Under the pieces are notes generated by a model. The model saw only the letters and a list, made by a program, of their open reading frames with translations, was not told where the DNA came from and did no database searches. A stretch of 64,000 nt of DNA. It comes from Schizochytrium sp. CCTCC M209059 (lineage: Eukaryota; Sar; Bigyra; Thraustochytrida; Thraustochytriidae). The first letter of the stretch is position 1, and each line of letters begins with the position of its first letter. Location: assembly GCA_000818945.1 (NCBI GenBank), contig KN805371.1, forward strand, positions 804,666 through 868,665. The letters run 5' to 3'. Positions 29,817-41,500 of the stretch are shown here, piece by piece. The position numbers and the translations under genes are program-made.

Positions 29817-31210
29817 ATGCCGACGCGACGCCAAACTCGTCTTCAGCAGCGGCAGCAGCTCTCTGCGCAGGACGCAGCAGAAGGGGAGGCCGGCGAGCCA
29901 GCAGGCGGCGAGAATGCGCCCCCCACCACGCGGAGAACATCGAGGAAGCGCAACAGTGTAAGCTCCTTGGAGCCAGTAGAAGCCGCAGAGACAGCTACAC
30001 CACCTGCAAAACGCACGAGAAGGGCCAGTCGCACCGCGGGAAGGGCAGCGAGCGCGCCGTCCGTGCAACAAGGCCAAGGCACAAAGAGACAGCCTGCCAC
30101 TCATAAACGTGGAGGAGCTGATGCGGCTGTCGAAGTCGAATCGAAGGTGGACAAATTATCTACAGACGAGAAAATCAATGATGTCAAGTCTCAGGATCGC
30201 GCAAAAGATGGCCCTGCCCTTCCGCAGCCGTCGCTCTGGCCGTGCAAGAACAAAAACAAAGATCTCCATGAGAAAATTAACCCAGAAGCCGCAGTGTGGA
30301 TCGCAAGCCTCGAGAAAGTCCTGGAAAACCAGGCTGACCCCGCGGCTGCACGGATAAAAGAACTGGTCGCATCAGCTCCTACAAATGGGCTGCTCGTTCC
30401 CTCGAAAGAATCGAACTCCGCTATGGAAAGCCAAGATCGTGGGAAAGAAGCATTGTCTCGCGCCGTTGCTGGCCTGAAAGAGGCAAACCGCAGGATTGAG
30501 GCCAGACATGGCCGCGACAATAACGAGGAAGAGGAATCTGCCACCATACGCGAGGCGATCACAGCTCTGTCCTGGGCACTAGGAATCGTGTATGGCGCTG
30601 CAGCCTTTGAACTTGGCGTCCAGACCATCAATGTAGATCATCCGAGCGCCACAGAAGACGTTCTCAAGGTGATCGCGTCCTCAACATCACTGTCCGACGC
30701 GGACGCGCGTCGTCGCGAGCTGGAAAAGATCACGAGTTCGCACCGATACGGGAAACGGGGCTGCAATGCCCACCATCTATTGCAGGAGTTATTGCATCGG
30801 CAAAAAGCCCTTCTTCCTCTCGGCAAGCCCGAGCCATTTTCACACGAGAATACCGCATACACGCTGGGATTCTTTGAGGGGCTCGCAAACAAGTCATTCG
30901 AGCAAAGTCCTGAAAAACCATCAGCTTCTCTTGATGACCGCCCGGGAAGCTCGAATAATTGTGACGAGGGAGATGAGGAAGAGGAAGACGACGACAAGAG
31001 CAGCGCTCCGGTCTCTGTGGCTGAGCGCACAGCACGACCAGCACGCAAGGCCTCCTCAAAAGCAGTAGAAACCGCGTCAACGTTGCAGCGAAACAGATCC
31101 TCTCCCGATCCTGAGTCGAGTGTTGCGAAAGAATCGTCAAGCGCCGAGGTATCGAGCTTAGAAGATGAAGACGAAGAAGAGGATGATGACGATGAAGATG
31201 ACGATGAAGA

Positions 31211-31252
<42 letters not shown>

Positions 31253-32036
31253 CGATGACGACGACGACGATGACGACGACGAAGAAGAAGTCAGCAACAG
31301 AGAAGTCAGCGGCGGAGGTGAAGGCAGAGGCGGCAACAGGAGCAGTAGCAGTCGAAAGTCATCCCGCCACGCTCGCGACGAAGATGGATCAAAGAAAGCG
31401 AAGAAAAGTAAAAAGGACAAGAAAGACAAGAAGAAGAAAAAGAAAAAGAGAAAGAAAGAGAAAAAGGACAAGAAAGAAAAAAAGGAAAAGAGAGACAGAC
31501 ATGAATCGTCGTCGAGGAAGCGCCGACGCGAGTCTACATCGCCAGAAGTCGCGGCAATCGCTAAAGGAGAAGAGGTCAAGAGTCGGCGCAGCGAGAGCAG
31601 TGCCCTGGAGCACGAAGCGCACGGTGTACGGGACGTGAATTTCACAAATGGCTCACAGACTCGTTTGGCATCCACAAACGCGGAATCACTACCACCAGTA
31701 CCAAGCACACTCGAACGGGCGCCATCCCGGGATCCCGTTGTACGCTGGCCAGAGGATACCAAGACTCGATTCATGCGTCTTCTTAGCCGGCTTGACCGTG
31801 TCAAGCTCTCTGAAGAGGGAAACGCATCTATGTTTCTTAATCGCTTTCCCAAGGTTGTGACAAGCATTTATCCAGTCGATGCGGAGGGAGTTTCTGTCAA
31901 GGACCCCATCGTCCCGACTATTCCCGTGGACAAAGGCTGGCGTCCCCATGGCTTGGCCTGGTGGGGTGTTCAAGAGTATCCTCCAGGTCACCAGAGAGAT
32001 TGGTTAGCTTCGGACTCTTCGACGCCCTCAATATGA
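29817..32036 (+). CDS. Acidic/basic low-complexity nuclear-type protein, unknown (739 aa)
   Basis: No family recognised. The basic N-terminus (PTRRQTRLQQRQQ, RRTSRKRNS, KRTRRASRTAGR) looks like NLS/DNA-binding tails. Residues about 150-360 are a mostly helical region (EKINPEAAVWIASLEKVLEN, EAITALSWALGIVYGAAAFE, RYGKRGCNAHHLLQELLHRQ), probably the only folded N-terminal domain. A long Asp/Glu block (about 445-500) is followed immediately by Ser/Arg- and Lys-rich blocks (about 505-570). The C-terminal ~110 residues look folded (ETKTRF-like segment DTKTRFMRLLSRLDRVKL, then KGWRPHGLAWWGVQEYPPGH). The charge-block layout suggests a chromatin, nucleolar or RNA-processing role, which is inference. 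ATG 29817 is the first in frame. Confidence 0.75.
31166..31290 (+). repeat. GAC/GAT/GAA repeat encoding an Asp/Glu run
   Basis: A trinucleotide-rich stretch encodes about 40 consecutive acidic residues. Its reverse strand reads as a long poly-Ser frame, which is a shadow. Confidence 0.9.
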
Positions 32037-32422
32037 TCAATGATCATTCAAAATTGTTATAGGCTGTCTCACTGTTTCTTTCTGTCGTCTTTTGTTCCTT
32101 CTTCTCTCTCTCTCTCCCCCCCCCCCCCTTGGCGAGCACGCTCAAGAAGCCGACGACGAGAAGCGAGAGACAAGAGCAATAGATCGATCACCTTGCAAGT
32201 GAATGCATGGAACCAAAGGAATTGTGTTGCCTTGAATCGCGCCACGTGGATTTGCTTCATATAAACAAAGAAAGAAAAGGGAAAGAGAGCAGGCCTACTA
32301 CATGGGTTCCATACTTGTCCGTCCGAAATATCCTTGAAATTGATGCCAAAAGCTTGGGCAGCTAGCTCGCTGTCAGTCAAAAAGTCACTTTAATTTTGTT
32401 CTTCGTTTCTTTTTTACTCACA
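32037..32422. other. Convergent intergenic region
   Basis: The 3' flanks of the acidic/basic gene and NUP155. It contains a CT run merging into a C homopolymer (about 32101-32130) and a near-match to the recurrent palindrome (CAGGCCTAC, about 32290). No gene is seen. Confidence 0.5.
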
Positions 32423-35400
32423 TCAGTTGTTGTGAACTTTGCTAAGAAGGGTGCTAATCTGGTGGTTCACGAGCGAGCGCGCTTCGGGCTGAATATCATC
32501 GGAGTGAAGGCCACCAACAACAACGGCAAGGTTCTCGAGCAGATCGCGCACGCGAGGGTCTGTGAAAATCCTGCCGTCCTGTTGCGTGCCGAACTTGTTG
32601 ATTAAAGTCACAATGGCGCTCGCCACGTGCAGCTTGGAGCGCTCCGAGTACCATACCTGATCGTTCTCTTCGCTCTCGGAGAGGAAGGCTAAGCCAATGG
32701 GCTGCGCGTTCGAGTTGATCTTCTTGTTGTAGTTGGCATACGCGTCGAGCAAGTCCGACTGCGCGATACCAATCTCTAGCATGAGCCGGACAACCCAGGC
32801 GTCCCACCCGCCAGCGGCACCGCTGGGGTAAAACGTGGACAAGTCCTCAAGGCCCTGAATAAGATATTCGTGCGGAAACGCAAATGAGGCCCGCGATCCG
32901 TCAACGTAAAACTTACTACCGAGATCAAGCACGCACGAGTGCAGAGGGGCGACAAGATCTTGCATTGGAGGGATCTCGGAAACACCAACGCGCGCCCGTG
33001 CAAGGCATTCGCGGATAATGTTCTTGTACACCGTCTGCAGCTCCTCGATATCTCGGTAGTCGCACTCCTGCATGATTCGAATGCACGATTCCCATAGTCC
33101 AAAGCGAAATGCGTAGTCATTGTACAGATCGCTGGAGTCTACCAGTGTCCACGTCAGTGTCTTGAGCGCCTGTCGCCTCGCACGGACTTCCTCGGACCAC
33201 TCACGACGCATGGCGCTGGAGGCCTCGCTGAAGTCCTCCTGCTCCATGGCGTGTGTGCGACCCTCTAGCTGAAAAAACACAGATTCTTGCAGTTGCGCGA
33301 CGTCGAGTTGGTCCTTGAGATAAAAGACGTCCAGGCCCCGTCCGGCGTGTGCTGCCCCTTGCGCGGCCTTGCCGTACGTGAGGGCCATGTTAAAGTACTT
33401 GATCCGTTGATGAATGTTAGGCGGTCGCGTCGCCTGTTCGGTCGCCTGCGCTAAAGGCTGGTCCCCATTTGCAGATGCCGACTCGCTCGAGCCGCCATCC
33501 GTGAGGAGCTGGCGGACGTCGAGCTTAGCAAGGCTCTGCACAACCTCGGCTGCGCGGGCAAACTCCTCGTGCCTTGCAAGCCACTCGACTTGCAAGAGGA
33601 GATGCATATCTCGGTGAAAGGGCGGCTCGTAAATACCAGTTCCAGCTTTACGAGGATCGTTGGCGACTGCGTCGCCAAGGAACTGCACAATAAACGGCGT
33701 GCGTACGTCGAGCAAAAGCTGGCGAAAACCCTTGCCTAAGAACCAATCGTACAGCGTGTAGTGCCACAGCGCGTCCTTGGCGTCAAGGGCTAGCTGCAAT
33801 GCAGTCTGCATGGGGTCCCCACTGTTCTTGGCGGCCCCGTCCTGCAGTGTGGCGAGGGAAACTGAAGCAGCACCCTTGGGCAGGCAGCGCGCCAAGATCT
33901 GCACCGCGCGGTCGTAGCAAAACTCCCGTACGGCCATGAACGATCCACTCATGCTTCCTGACTCGGGACTCGGAAGCGTGTCGACGCCCTGGCCTGCAAA
34001 GCAATCGGCGCAATACAGCGCCAGCTCCACGGCAGCATCAGGCCGCCCAAAGCTTTCAAACTTTTCGCAGGCGTCCCGGAGCGTTGTTTGCGTCACCTCA
34101 ATATTGGCGGCGCCGCTTGACGAGACAATCTTTCGAAAGCCGCGACGCAGCCTGTCGAGAGCCTCCTGAATGTGCTCATTACGCTCCTGCGCAAGCGTGG
34201 CCTCTTCTGCAGCGGCGATCTTCTCAAAGGCGGAGATTTGCAGAGCATCGCCTTCGGAAAAGAAGGCAGGGCAGAAGCGCTCCAAGCGCGCTACCAGCTC
34301 GCGTGCAGCAGCACGGGGGCTCCGCTCCACGAGGGTTTTGACCATTGCACATGCCACAATCTTTCCTTGCTTCGAGGTAACGAGCCTGCTCCATGTCATG
34401 CTGGCCAGCTCGGAACGCAAATCCCCGTCCAGGTAGAGGACCAAACGGGCAAAGCGCATGCTAGGGAGGGTCTGCAAAATATCCATGAGCAAGAGACCCT
34501 GAATCGTGCGGTCCACAAGCTGATAGATTTGCGCAATCTCAATGTTTTCCAGCGATTGGGCACTGGGGCCACGGGGCAAGCCGATGCGTCCCGAAGAAAC
34601 CCACGCGGACACCTGCTGATCGAAATTCATTGTTCCGCCCGCAGAGTTCTGTGCGTGCTGGTACTCGCGAATTGCATCCGAGAAGGGTGCCTGCGTTGAC
34701 AAAAACTGTTTGAGGCGCGCCAGAGGACGCACGAGCATGACGAGCTGATCAGGAGAAAACCGACACCGGACGACGGGAGCATCGGTAGTCTCTTTGAACA
34801 TTTGCTCTGCGCCGACCGTGACGGACCACTCCCAGATGGGACGCAAAAGTCGAGTGGCGTGAAGGCAAATGCCGGAGTAGCAGCCCGAGTGCTGAAGACC
34901 TCCCGTTTCCTCCACGGCGCGAGGAGCGCTGGGAACGAGCGAGGTCATGCCACCGGTGCCGCCATTTACGCCGCTCGGAGCGCGGGGACCCCCCATCTGG
35001 CCCCCAGTGGTCTGGGTAAAGCATGGCAATGACTGATGGTGTGTGGGAAACGAGGCGTCTGGTGACAAGTTTGCGATGCCGTATCCAATACGCCGGAACC
35101 AAAGCGCAGCGCGCCGGGCAACCCATTGGTTCTGCGTCGCCTCGTCCGAGGCCCCGGAGTCCGCGAAGGGACTTGGATCGTCGTTTGCAGCGCCACGATT
35201 CGAAGTCTCGTCCGCATCATCCGGATATCCAGCCTTGCAAGCGATGGCGAGGCACATGGAGCAGCTCTCGTCGAGACCGTACTGCTTGAAGAACTCTTCA
35301 ATGTCGGCATTTGAGCCAGGATCCGGGCCCCTCAACAGCGCATACAGCTGGTTGATGGGACGATTTTTGACGAGGACCCAAAGTCCGTGCGAAGTGAGGA

Positions 35401-37633
35401 CCAAAAAGTACCGACGAGGCATGACGTGCTGCTTGGTCAGCTCGGACAACGAGAGAACTTTGCTGCTCATCTGAGAGGACGTCACTGATGTTGCCCAGCC
35501 GTTTGGTAAGGACGGTGTGGTAGGGTCTTCGGGTGACTTGCGCTTGGCCCCGGAGAGCGTCGAGGTCGCCGTCGGTCCACCCTTGCTTGCGGGTCCGGTG
35601 TTGCGCAGACTGCCACTGCTTTTGGCTGCCGATTCCTTTCGCACGGGCACAGGGTCCGGGGCGTAAATCATGTGGCCGTATACGAGCTCCTCGTCCTCGC
35701 TCACGGTCGGGTCAAAGGTTGCCTCGCACATGTCCCAAACGCGACCCGCTGGGAGCGACCGTGCCGATCGTCTAGCGGCAATGTCCGAGGCCGAGGGGCG
35801 AGGACTTGGGCCTTGTTCGAGAACATCGAGGTCGACAATCTCATGATAAGTTTCTTGCTTCCAACGCAAAGGCGGGAAGGCTGCTGGGACCGGGCTCTGC
35901 CCCCCTTGCTGCTGGCTCTGGTACGGTTGCTGACGTGCTTGTTGCTGGTGAGGACCCTTTGGCGAGGTCGCAGCACCGGCGGCGGCGTTCTGCCGCATGC
36001 CTAAATCTGTTGAAAAGGCGGAGAGAGTGTACTCGGCATTTCGATGACCATTCACGTTGGACGTTGCACCGTTCCCGTTCGCGCCGCCACCACTAACCAA
36101 GTCAGGAAGGCTCTTTCCCTCACCAACGTTGGCAAGCAGAGTGACTCCATCGGCGTAAACTGCAGCACCAACAACGCTTGAAGTCTCCGGCCCAGGATTG
36201 ATGCCCTCCTGGAGGGCTTCCATGGAGCTACGCGCGTGAGGAAGATGTCGCTGTGCGAGCAGGCTCGTGCTCAATGCGTTGCCCGGGCCCAGGCCCTGGT
36301 TCGCGCCCTGACTGGCGCTCTTTTGCTGCTCCTTGTTGGGAGGACCGCGGACGTGGTCAACGTAAAAGTCGATGCCGTTCTTGTCGCCTTTGCGCGTCGT
36401 GAGAAAGATGCGCACGCCCAGGTGTGTAATGGCAACAAGGTGAATCGAATCGCTCTCCTGCTTGCGCACGATATTGAGCGACACGATGCGAAGTGGCTCA
36501 GCAAGGTCGGCCTTGCGAACACCACTTCGACCAATCGGTTGATCGTTGACAAAGTTTCGTACGAGCGGCGTTAGGTCTTTCGACCCAACGGCCGCGGTGA
36601 TGCCCCCAGAGGAATTCCCATCGCTGCCAGCGCCCTGTTTCCGAGGAGAGAGGCGGTACAAAGACAGGGTCGACCGGTCCGACAACGTGTACAAGAGATC
36701 ACGCTCATGATCGACGAGAACCTTGACGAGTGGATCCGGCGAGCCTGTGAGATTTTTAAGAAAGCTCGGCACGGGCCACGAGCCTGCGCTCGATAGTTCT
36801 ACCTTGCGACATTGGCGCTTGAGGCCCAGCGAATGCAAGACACCAGGAGCCTCATAGACAAACTCGTAGAGCGAGCCGTCGTGGCCTGCCATGAAAATGC
36901 GCCCATCAGCGGTTCCTGCAATAGAGCGCATGGGAACGTTGTCAGTCGCCATGTTGTACTCTGTGGGCTCCAGGATAATGTCACCGTACACGGGGTGGCC
37001 CACGATCTTGAGCTGCAAGAGAAGAACTTCGACAGGCGTTGAGATAGCGACAATGTATTCCACGTCCGCGTCGAAGATGCCCGGGCGGGGGCGCGCGAGA
37101 CCCACAGAGACGATGAGCTGGTCAACGCCATCGTAGACGTAAAAGTCGTCCTCCTTGTAGTAGTTCCACAGAAAGAGTCGGTTGTCGATAGTGATCCAAG
37201 CGCGGTTGATTTCGTGAAAGAGACCCATGAACATTTCGCACTCGATCTGCGAGTAAAGCGTGCGGATCGCGCGCGGGATCGGGCAGCAGTCCACGGCCTC
37301 GACGGATGGGAGCCAGTTCACGGTGGCCCCGACGCCTGGCACGCGAAACTTGCTGAATTTGTCCAGGTAGTAGAACTGCGGCTCGGCGTTCTTTTGGCCG
37401 TTCTTGAGCTGCTGCGTCAGCTCCAGCTGCTCTTGCCCGTTCTGGCGCGCGCCCGACGCGAATCTACCGAGGGACGCCGACGTCCTCTCGAGGCGCGCGA
37501 AGTCGTCTCGCTCATCGTCTCCGCTCCCCTTCGCGGCCGCCGCCGTCTTCTTGCCCGAAGACCCCGCCAGCGCCAGCGAGAGCGGCGCGCCGTTATGCCC
37601 GCCGCCGCCGCCGCCGCGCTGGGCCAGCATCAT
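32423..37633 (-). CDS. NUP155: Nucleoporin NUP155/Nup170 family, inner-ring scaffold (1,736 aa)
   Basis: A core scaffold nucleoporin of the pore inner ring. The N-terminal Nucleoporin_N beta-propeller is clear: NWLPSVEAVDCCPIPRAIRT, LFLWNYYKEDDFYVYDGVDQ, YIVAISTPVEVLLLQLK, MRSIAGTADGRIFMAGHDGS and YTLSDRSTLSLYRLS. A long C-terminal alpha-solenoid follows, including VLYLDGDLRSELASMTWSRL, ALWHYTLYDWFLGKGFRQLL, FYLKDQLDVAQLQESVFFQL and LVDSSDLYNDYAFRFGLWES. It is longer than human (about 1,390 aa) or yeast proteins, with Gly/Gln/Ser-rich insertions between the propeller and solenoid. The frame extends to 37900, but its first 89 codons encode Cys/Arg-rich sequence over CAGA repeats; ATG 37633 (MMLAQRGGGGGG) is the likely start. 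Confidence 0.95.
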   Translation of the reverse strand: MMLAQRGGGGGGHNGAPLSLALAGSSGKKTAAAAKGSGDDERDDFARLERTSASLGRFASGARQNGQEQLELTQQLKNGQKNAEPQFYYLDKFSKFRVPGVGATVNWLPSVEAVDCCPIPRAIRTLYSQIECEMFMGLFHEINRAWITIDNRLFLWNYYKEDDFYVYDGVDQLIVSVGLARPRPGIFDADVEYIVAISTPVEVLLLQLKIVGHPVYGDIILEPTEYNMATDNVPMRSIAGTADGRIFMAGHDGSLYEFVYEAPGVLHSLGLKRQCRKVELSSAGSWPVPSFLKNLTGSPDPLVKVLVDHERDLLYTLSDRSTLSLYRLSPRKQGAGSDGNSSGGITAAVGSKDLTPLVRNFVNDQPIGRSGVRKADLAEPLRIVSLNIVRKQESDSIHLVAITHLGVRIFLTTRKGDKNGIDFYVDHVRGPPNKEQQKSASQGANQGLGPGNALSTSLLAQRHLPHARSSMEALQEGINPGPETSSVVGAAVYADGVTLLANVGEGKSLPDLVSGGGANGNGATSNVNGHRNAEYTLSAFSTDLGMRQNAAAGAATSPKGPHQQQARQQPYQSQQQGGQSPVPAAFPPLRWKQETYHEIVDLDVLEQGPSPRPSASDIAARRSARSLPAGRVWDMCEATFDPTVSEDEELVYGHMIYAPDPVPVRKESAAKSSGSLRNTGPASKGGPTATSTLSGAKRKSPEDPTTPSLPNGWATSVTSSQMSSKVLSLSELTKQHVMPRRYFLVLTSHGLWVLVKNRPINQLYALLRGPDPGSNADIEEFFKQYGLDESCSMCLAIACKAGYPDDADETSNRGAANDDPSPFADSGASDEATQNQWVARRAALWFRRIGYGIANLSPDASFPTHHQSLPCFTQTTGGQMGGPRAPSGVNGGTGGMTSLVPSAPRAVEETGGLQHSGCYSGICLHATRLLRPIWEWSVTVGAEQMFKETTDAPVVRCRFSPDQLVMLVRPLARLKQFLSTQAPFSDAIREYQHAQNSAGGTMNFDQQVSAWVSSGRIGLPRGPSAQSLENIEIAQIYQLVDRTIQGLLLMDILQTLPSMRFARLVLYLDGDLRSELASMTWSRLVTSKQGKIVACAMVKTLVERSPRAAARELVARLERFCPAFFSEGDALQISAFEKIAAAEEATLAQERNEHIQEALDRLRRGFRKIVSSSGAANIEVTQTTLRDACEKFESFGRPDAAVELALYCADCFAGQGVDTLPSPESGSMSGSFMAVREFCYDRAVQILARCLPKGAASVSLATLQDGAAKNSGDPMQTALQLALDAKDALWHYTLYDWFLGKGFRQLLLDVRTPFIVQFLGDAVANDPRKAGTGIYEPPFHRDMHLLLQVEWLARHEEFARAAEVVQSLAKLDVRQLLTDGGSSESASANGDQPLAQATEQATRPPNIHQRIKYFNMALTYGKAAQGAAHAGRGLDVFYLKDQLDVAQLQESVFFQLEGRTHAMEQEDFSEASSAMRREWSEEVRARRQALKTLTWTLVDSSDLYNDYAFRFGLWESCIRIMQECDYRDIEELQTVYKNIIRECLARARVGVSEIPPMQDLVAPLHSCVLDLGSKFYVDGSRASFAFPHEYLIQGLEDLSTFYPSGAAGGWDAWVVRLMLEIGIAQSDLLDAYANYNKKINSNAQPIGLAFLSESEENDQVWYSERSKLHVASAIVTLINKFGTQQDGRIFTDPRVRDLLENLAVVVGGLHSDDIQPEARSLVNHQISTLLSKVHNN

Positions 37634-38005
37634 CCGCTCTTCTCCTCTCCGCCGCGGCCCTCGCGCGTCCACGCGCCCGGGGAGGGGGTCGCGCCCCGCT
37701 GCGGCGCGTCCGCGCGCTCGCCTGCTGCCCGCCACGAGCCGCGCGCGGCCCTTGCGGTGTCCGCGGCCACGGCCTGCCTCGAGCTTGTGGTTATGTCCAG
37801 CCAGTATCCTCGAGCGGCCGCAGAGTGAGTGACACACAGACAGACACAGACACACGAGTCGCACAGACAGACAGGCAGTCGCACAGACAGGCAGTCGCAC
37901 AGAGAGTCTGAGCGTGCGTACGTACAGTTAGTTTTGAAGCGAGCGGCTTCAGCCAAGCAAGTGGCTGCTAGCGAGCGAGCCTCGCCGCGCGGCCGCGCAG
38001 ATGGA

Positions 38006-38028
38006 CGCAGGCAGGCAGGCAGACAGAC

Positions 38029-38060
<32 letters not shown>

Positions 38061-38061
38061 G
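38006..38061. repeat. GGCA/GACA tetranucleotide microsatellite
   Basis: GGCA units change to GACA units, a compound array upstream of NUP155. Confidence 0.9.
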
Positions 38062-38351
38062 CCTGCGCGCGCGCGCGCAGACTGGACGGGCAGGCGGGCG
38101 GGCGGGCTCGCGCGCAGGCTCTCACGCACGCTCTCGCGCACGCGCTGCGAAGGCGGGCAGCGAGAATGCTTTTGGCTGGGTGGGTGTCGTGAATCGTGGT
38201 TTTCGCGATCTGTCTGCATGAGAACGGGGGTCGAAACTGGGGCGATCGATCCACAGAACTCTATGACAAGTTAAACATAAGCATCGCGGTGGTGTCTCAC
38301 TCAACACGGACTCCGGAGCGCAGGGTAATGCAATGAGCACATGGTAAAGTG

Positions 38352-38448
38352 AAGCAAAAAGCAAACAGCAAACAGCAAAAAGCAAAAAGCAAACAGCAAA
38401 AAGCAAACAGCAAAAAGCAAAAAACAAAGCAAAGCAAGGCAAGGCAAG
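38352..38448. repeat. Heptanucleotide GCAAAAA/GCAAACA array
   Basis: About ten 7-bp units alternate between GCAAAAA and GCAAACA, then decay to GCAAA and GGCAA units. The unit length differs from the tetra- and pentanucleotide arrays elsewhere. Confidence 0.85.
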
Positions 38449-38526
38449 CGATCGCAGTGGTAGATAGTACAGACATGGACATGAAATTAGGTATAGGTTG
38501 AAAGAAAACGCGTGTCTGTGGCAGAA

Positions 38527-41500
38527 TCATCCGAGGCTCGAGAGAAAACACTCGACGACGCGCTTGCCCTGTAGCAAATTCTCAACGCTAATGCGCTCGT
38601 TGGGCAGATGGGCATTGTCAGTGGCCTGGCCCATGGGAAGGTGCAGAACAGGAGCAGCAAGAGCATGCTCCAGAAATGCAGAAATACCGCCATAGGAACC
38701 GCCTTCGCGAACATAGAGCGGCCGCACTCCCCAAGTGGATTGAATCGCGGCCTCCGCGACCTTGAAGAGACGATTCGAGGTGTCCCCAAGCCACCAGTCG
38801 CTCGTCTGGCGAACAGTGACCTGTAAGGTATTAGCCGATCCTCGCGACGCGAAAACAGTATATAAATGCGCCCGCAGCGCAGCTACCAGTGTCTCGGCCG
38901 TTTGGTCTGGCACAAAATGCACGCTGAGCCGAGCTACACACGACTTAGGGATGCGACGAAAGTGCTGGCCCGCATTCGAGGTGGAAAGACTACTAATCGA
39001 CAGCGAAGGCTCGCACCAACGAGCGGCCAACACTTGCGTTGGGTCGTCGAGACGCAACTGAGGCGCGCCTACTTCGCTCGCGTACCGTGCCATGCTCAAG
39101 TTAATACGCTGAAAATTTTCAATCTCTGACTGCTCGAGCGCACGGACACCCTTGCGAAGCTCGGGAACGTTGGCGCACGTGACGGCAGCAAGAGTTGCCA
39201 TCAAATCTGCAGCAGGTTCGAAAATCGGACCTCCGTGCACACCAGCGTGAAGATCCTTGGTCGGGCCCTGGACCTCGACCTCGAGATCAATGACACCACG
39301 CATCCCGTACGTAAGGCACGGGCGCTTGTCGTCGAGCCAATAGTTGTTTGAAATGAGAACGCCGCAGGGCCTATTAAAAAAGCTGGCATTGTTCTGGAGA
39401 AGCCGCGAGAAGCCGCGTTGCTCTAGGCCGAGGCCGCTTTCCTCCTGACCCTCAATGACAAAGGTCACGTTACACCGCAAATTCCCAGCTGCATGCGCTG
39501 CCTTGGCCGCAAAAAGGCAAGCCAGAAGAGGACCCTTGTCATCCGTGACGCCACGCCCGTAGAGATAGCCGTCCTGGCCGGTCATCTCCCACGGGTCGGT
39601 GGCCCAGGCGCTGCGAACAGCGCTCACCACATCGTAATGCCCGTAAATGATGAGCGTCGGCGCATCTTCGTCCTCAGTGTTGGCCTTGAGGGTGGCCAGG
39701 ACAGCAGGCAACATGGGCACACTCTCGTCAGAGCGCTCGGATTCATCAAAGCAGATCTTCACCTCTGCACAGCCAAGCTTTTCACACAGACGGGCGAGAA
39801 CCTTGGCGCCGAAGAAGCACTCTTCGTAAAACTCGGGCTTCGCGCTCACGGTGCGAATGCGCACCAGCTCACGCAGGGTCTCAATGAGCGCGTCATCAAA
39901 GTCAATTTCGCCATGGTCGTCAGGACTAAGCGCCTCTGAGAACGACTTTTCAACTGTCATGAACCGCTGCTCAAGTGACGTTGACATACTGCCACGCCAA
40001 GACCCAGACCCAGAGCGCGGCGCAGTCTTCTGGATCTTGCGCAAGTTGAAGGACACAACCGCCCCGGAAGACGTGGCACAAGCCACAAGCGACTTGACGC
40101 GCTTGCCAACGGCAGATGTCCATGATGCGGCGGCATGATCTACTGAGGGCACCCCCATGCAAAAGACGAGCCCCGAGCGGTTGCTAAAGGAATCTGTTAC
40201 CTGCATGGTGCGCAAATCCCACACACAGAGGACTTCATCGGTGTGACTCGAGATGAGCATTGAGCGCGAGTCGCGCGCAATCGTGATGGACAAGACCGGG
40301 CTTCCACAAAGGAGAACCCTCCGGCATGCATACGAGTCAAGATCCCACACACGGATCGTGCCGTCGAGACTTGCCGAAAAAAGCGACTTGGACCCCACAT
40401 CCTCGGCGAGCGACATGACGCGACCGCGGTGGCCCGAGAGCGTTGCGACGGCGCGCAGATCCTTGCGCCCCCACAGCTTGATGATGCCGTCGCCACTTCC
40501 ACTCGCCACCACATTTTTGCACACAAGAATGCGATGCACATAGGAGAGGTGGGATCCAACGAAAATCTCCGAAGCCCGCTCGTCTGCCTTGGCCTCGCCC
40601 TCAACGAGGGAATATTTCCAAATGCCTGAAACACAGTTCTTCGGAGACTCTGCCGCGAGGACAAAGCTCGTCCCGCGCGGACTGTGCTGCGCAGCGCTGA
40701 GGTCTACGCACCGAATGCACGAATCTTGTGAGCCAGCGAAAAGAGTCTTTGCATCCGGGTCGCTCGCCAGAGATAGAATGTGACCGATAGGAGGGAAGTG
40801 GATGCGAAAGGCCTCTTCGAGTTTCACAGAGCCTCCTGTGCCTTCAACGAGGTCCCAAGCCACAATGGCATTGTCGCTGCACGAAGCATAGACCTGGGCC
40901 GCGACGGGATCGACACAGAGCGCAAAGACGCCCGCGTCCTTTTCTATCTCGCATACACGCTTCCAAAGCGAAAGGTCCCACACGCAGAGGACACCGGGAG
41001 TCGAACTGTCCGCTGAGATGACGTAGTGCTTGTACACTGCCATACTCAACAACGCAGAGCTGTGAGCACCCGTCATGCTATGCTCCGGAAAGGGCGAGGA
41101 CGGAGGGTCGCCGAGAAGATGGGCAGGTTCGTCGTTGCTTCCGATGTAAGGAATGGCACCGTTCTCCAAGCCCAGTTCATCAAAACTTTCATCGCACGTG
41201 GAAGTTGATCGACCCGTGAACGGAGGCGACCCGATTCCGGACAGCGAAGTTGGCGACGTGGTCGTGACCACGTTGCAATCGACATTGCGCAACGATGATC
41301 TACGACTCTCCGAAAGCGATCTGGCACCACGAACTCGACTTGAAAGTTGCAAACGCTCCAATGTCCGGTCAAAGAGCAACGCGTTCTCCTTGTGATCAAG
41401 AGTGGCTGTCGAGGGATCGTTGACGATGGGGGAGAGCAATAAGTTCTTGGACGGGCTTACGAGGAGCAAATGATTCGTTGGAATCGAAATCCAGTCCGCG

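Larger units (their letters stand above)
37634..38526. promoter_or_regulatory. NUP155 upstream region with CAGA and GCAAAAA arrays
   Basis: Between the NUP155 start and the 3' end of the Dug fusion. It contains CAGA-type repeats (about 37838-37912 and 38006-38061), GCGC-rich DNA, and a 7-bp GCAAAAA/GCAAACA array (38352-38448). ORFs here are repeat translations. The NUP155 promoter is presumably adjacent to 37634. Confidence 0.5.

Noticed and set aside
30638..31867. Minus-strand ORF of 409 aa with a long poly-Ser run
   Set aside because: Antisense reading of the Asp-codon (GAC/GAT) repeat in the plus-strand gene at 29817-32036.
37634..37900. 89-codon N-terminal extension of NUP155
   Set aside because: Translates CAGA repeats into Cys/Leu/Arg-rich sequence; MMLAQ start fits the family better.
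38352..38448. Regular short repeats that could suggest a CRISPR-like array
   Set aside because: Units are 7 bp without spacers, a simple tandem repeat in a eukaryotic genome.
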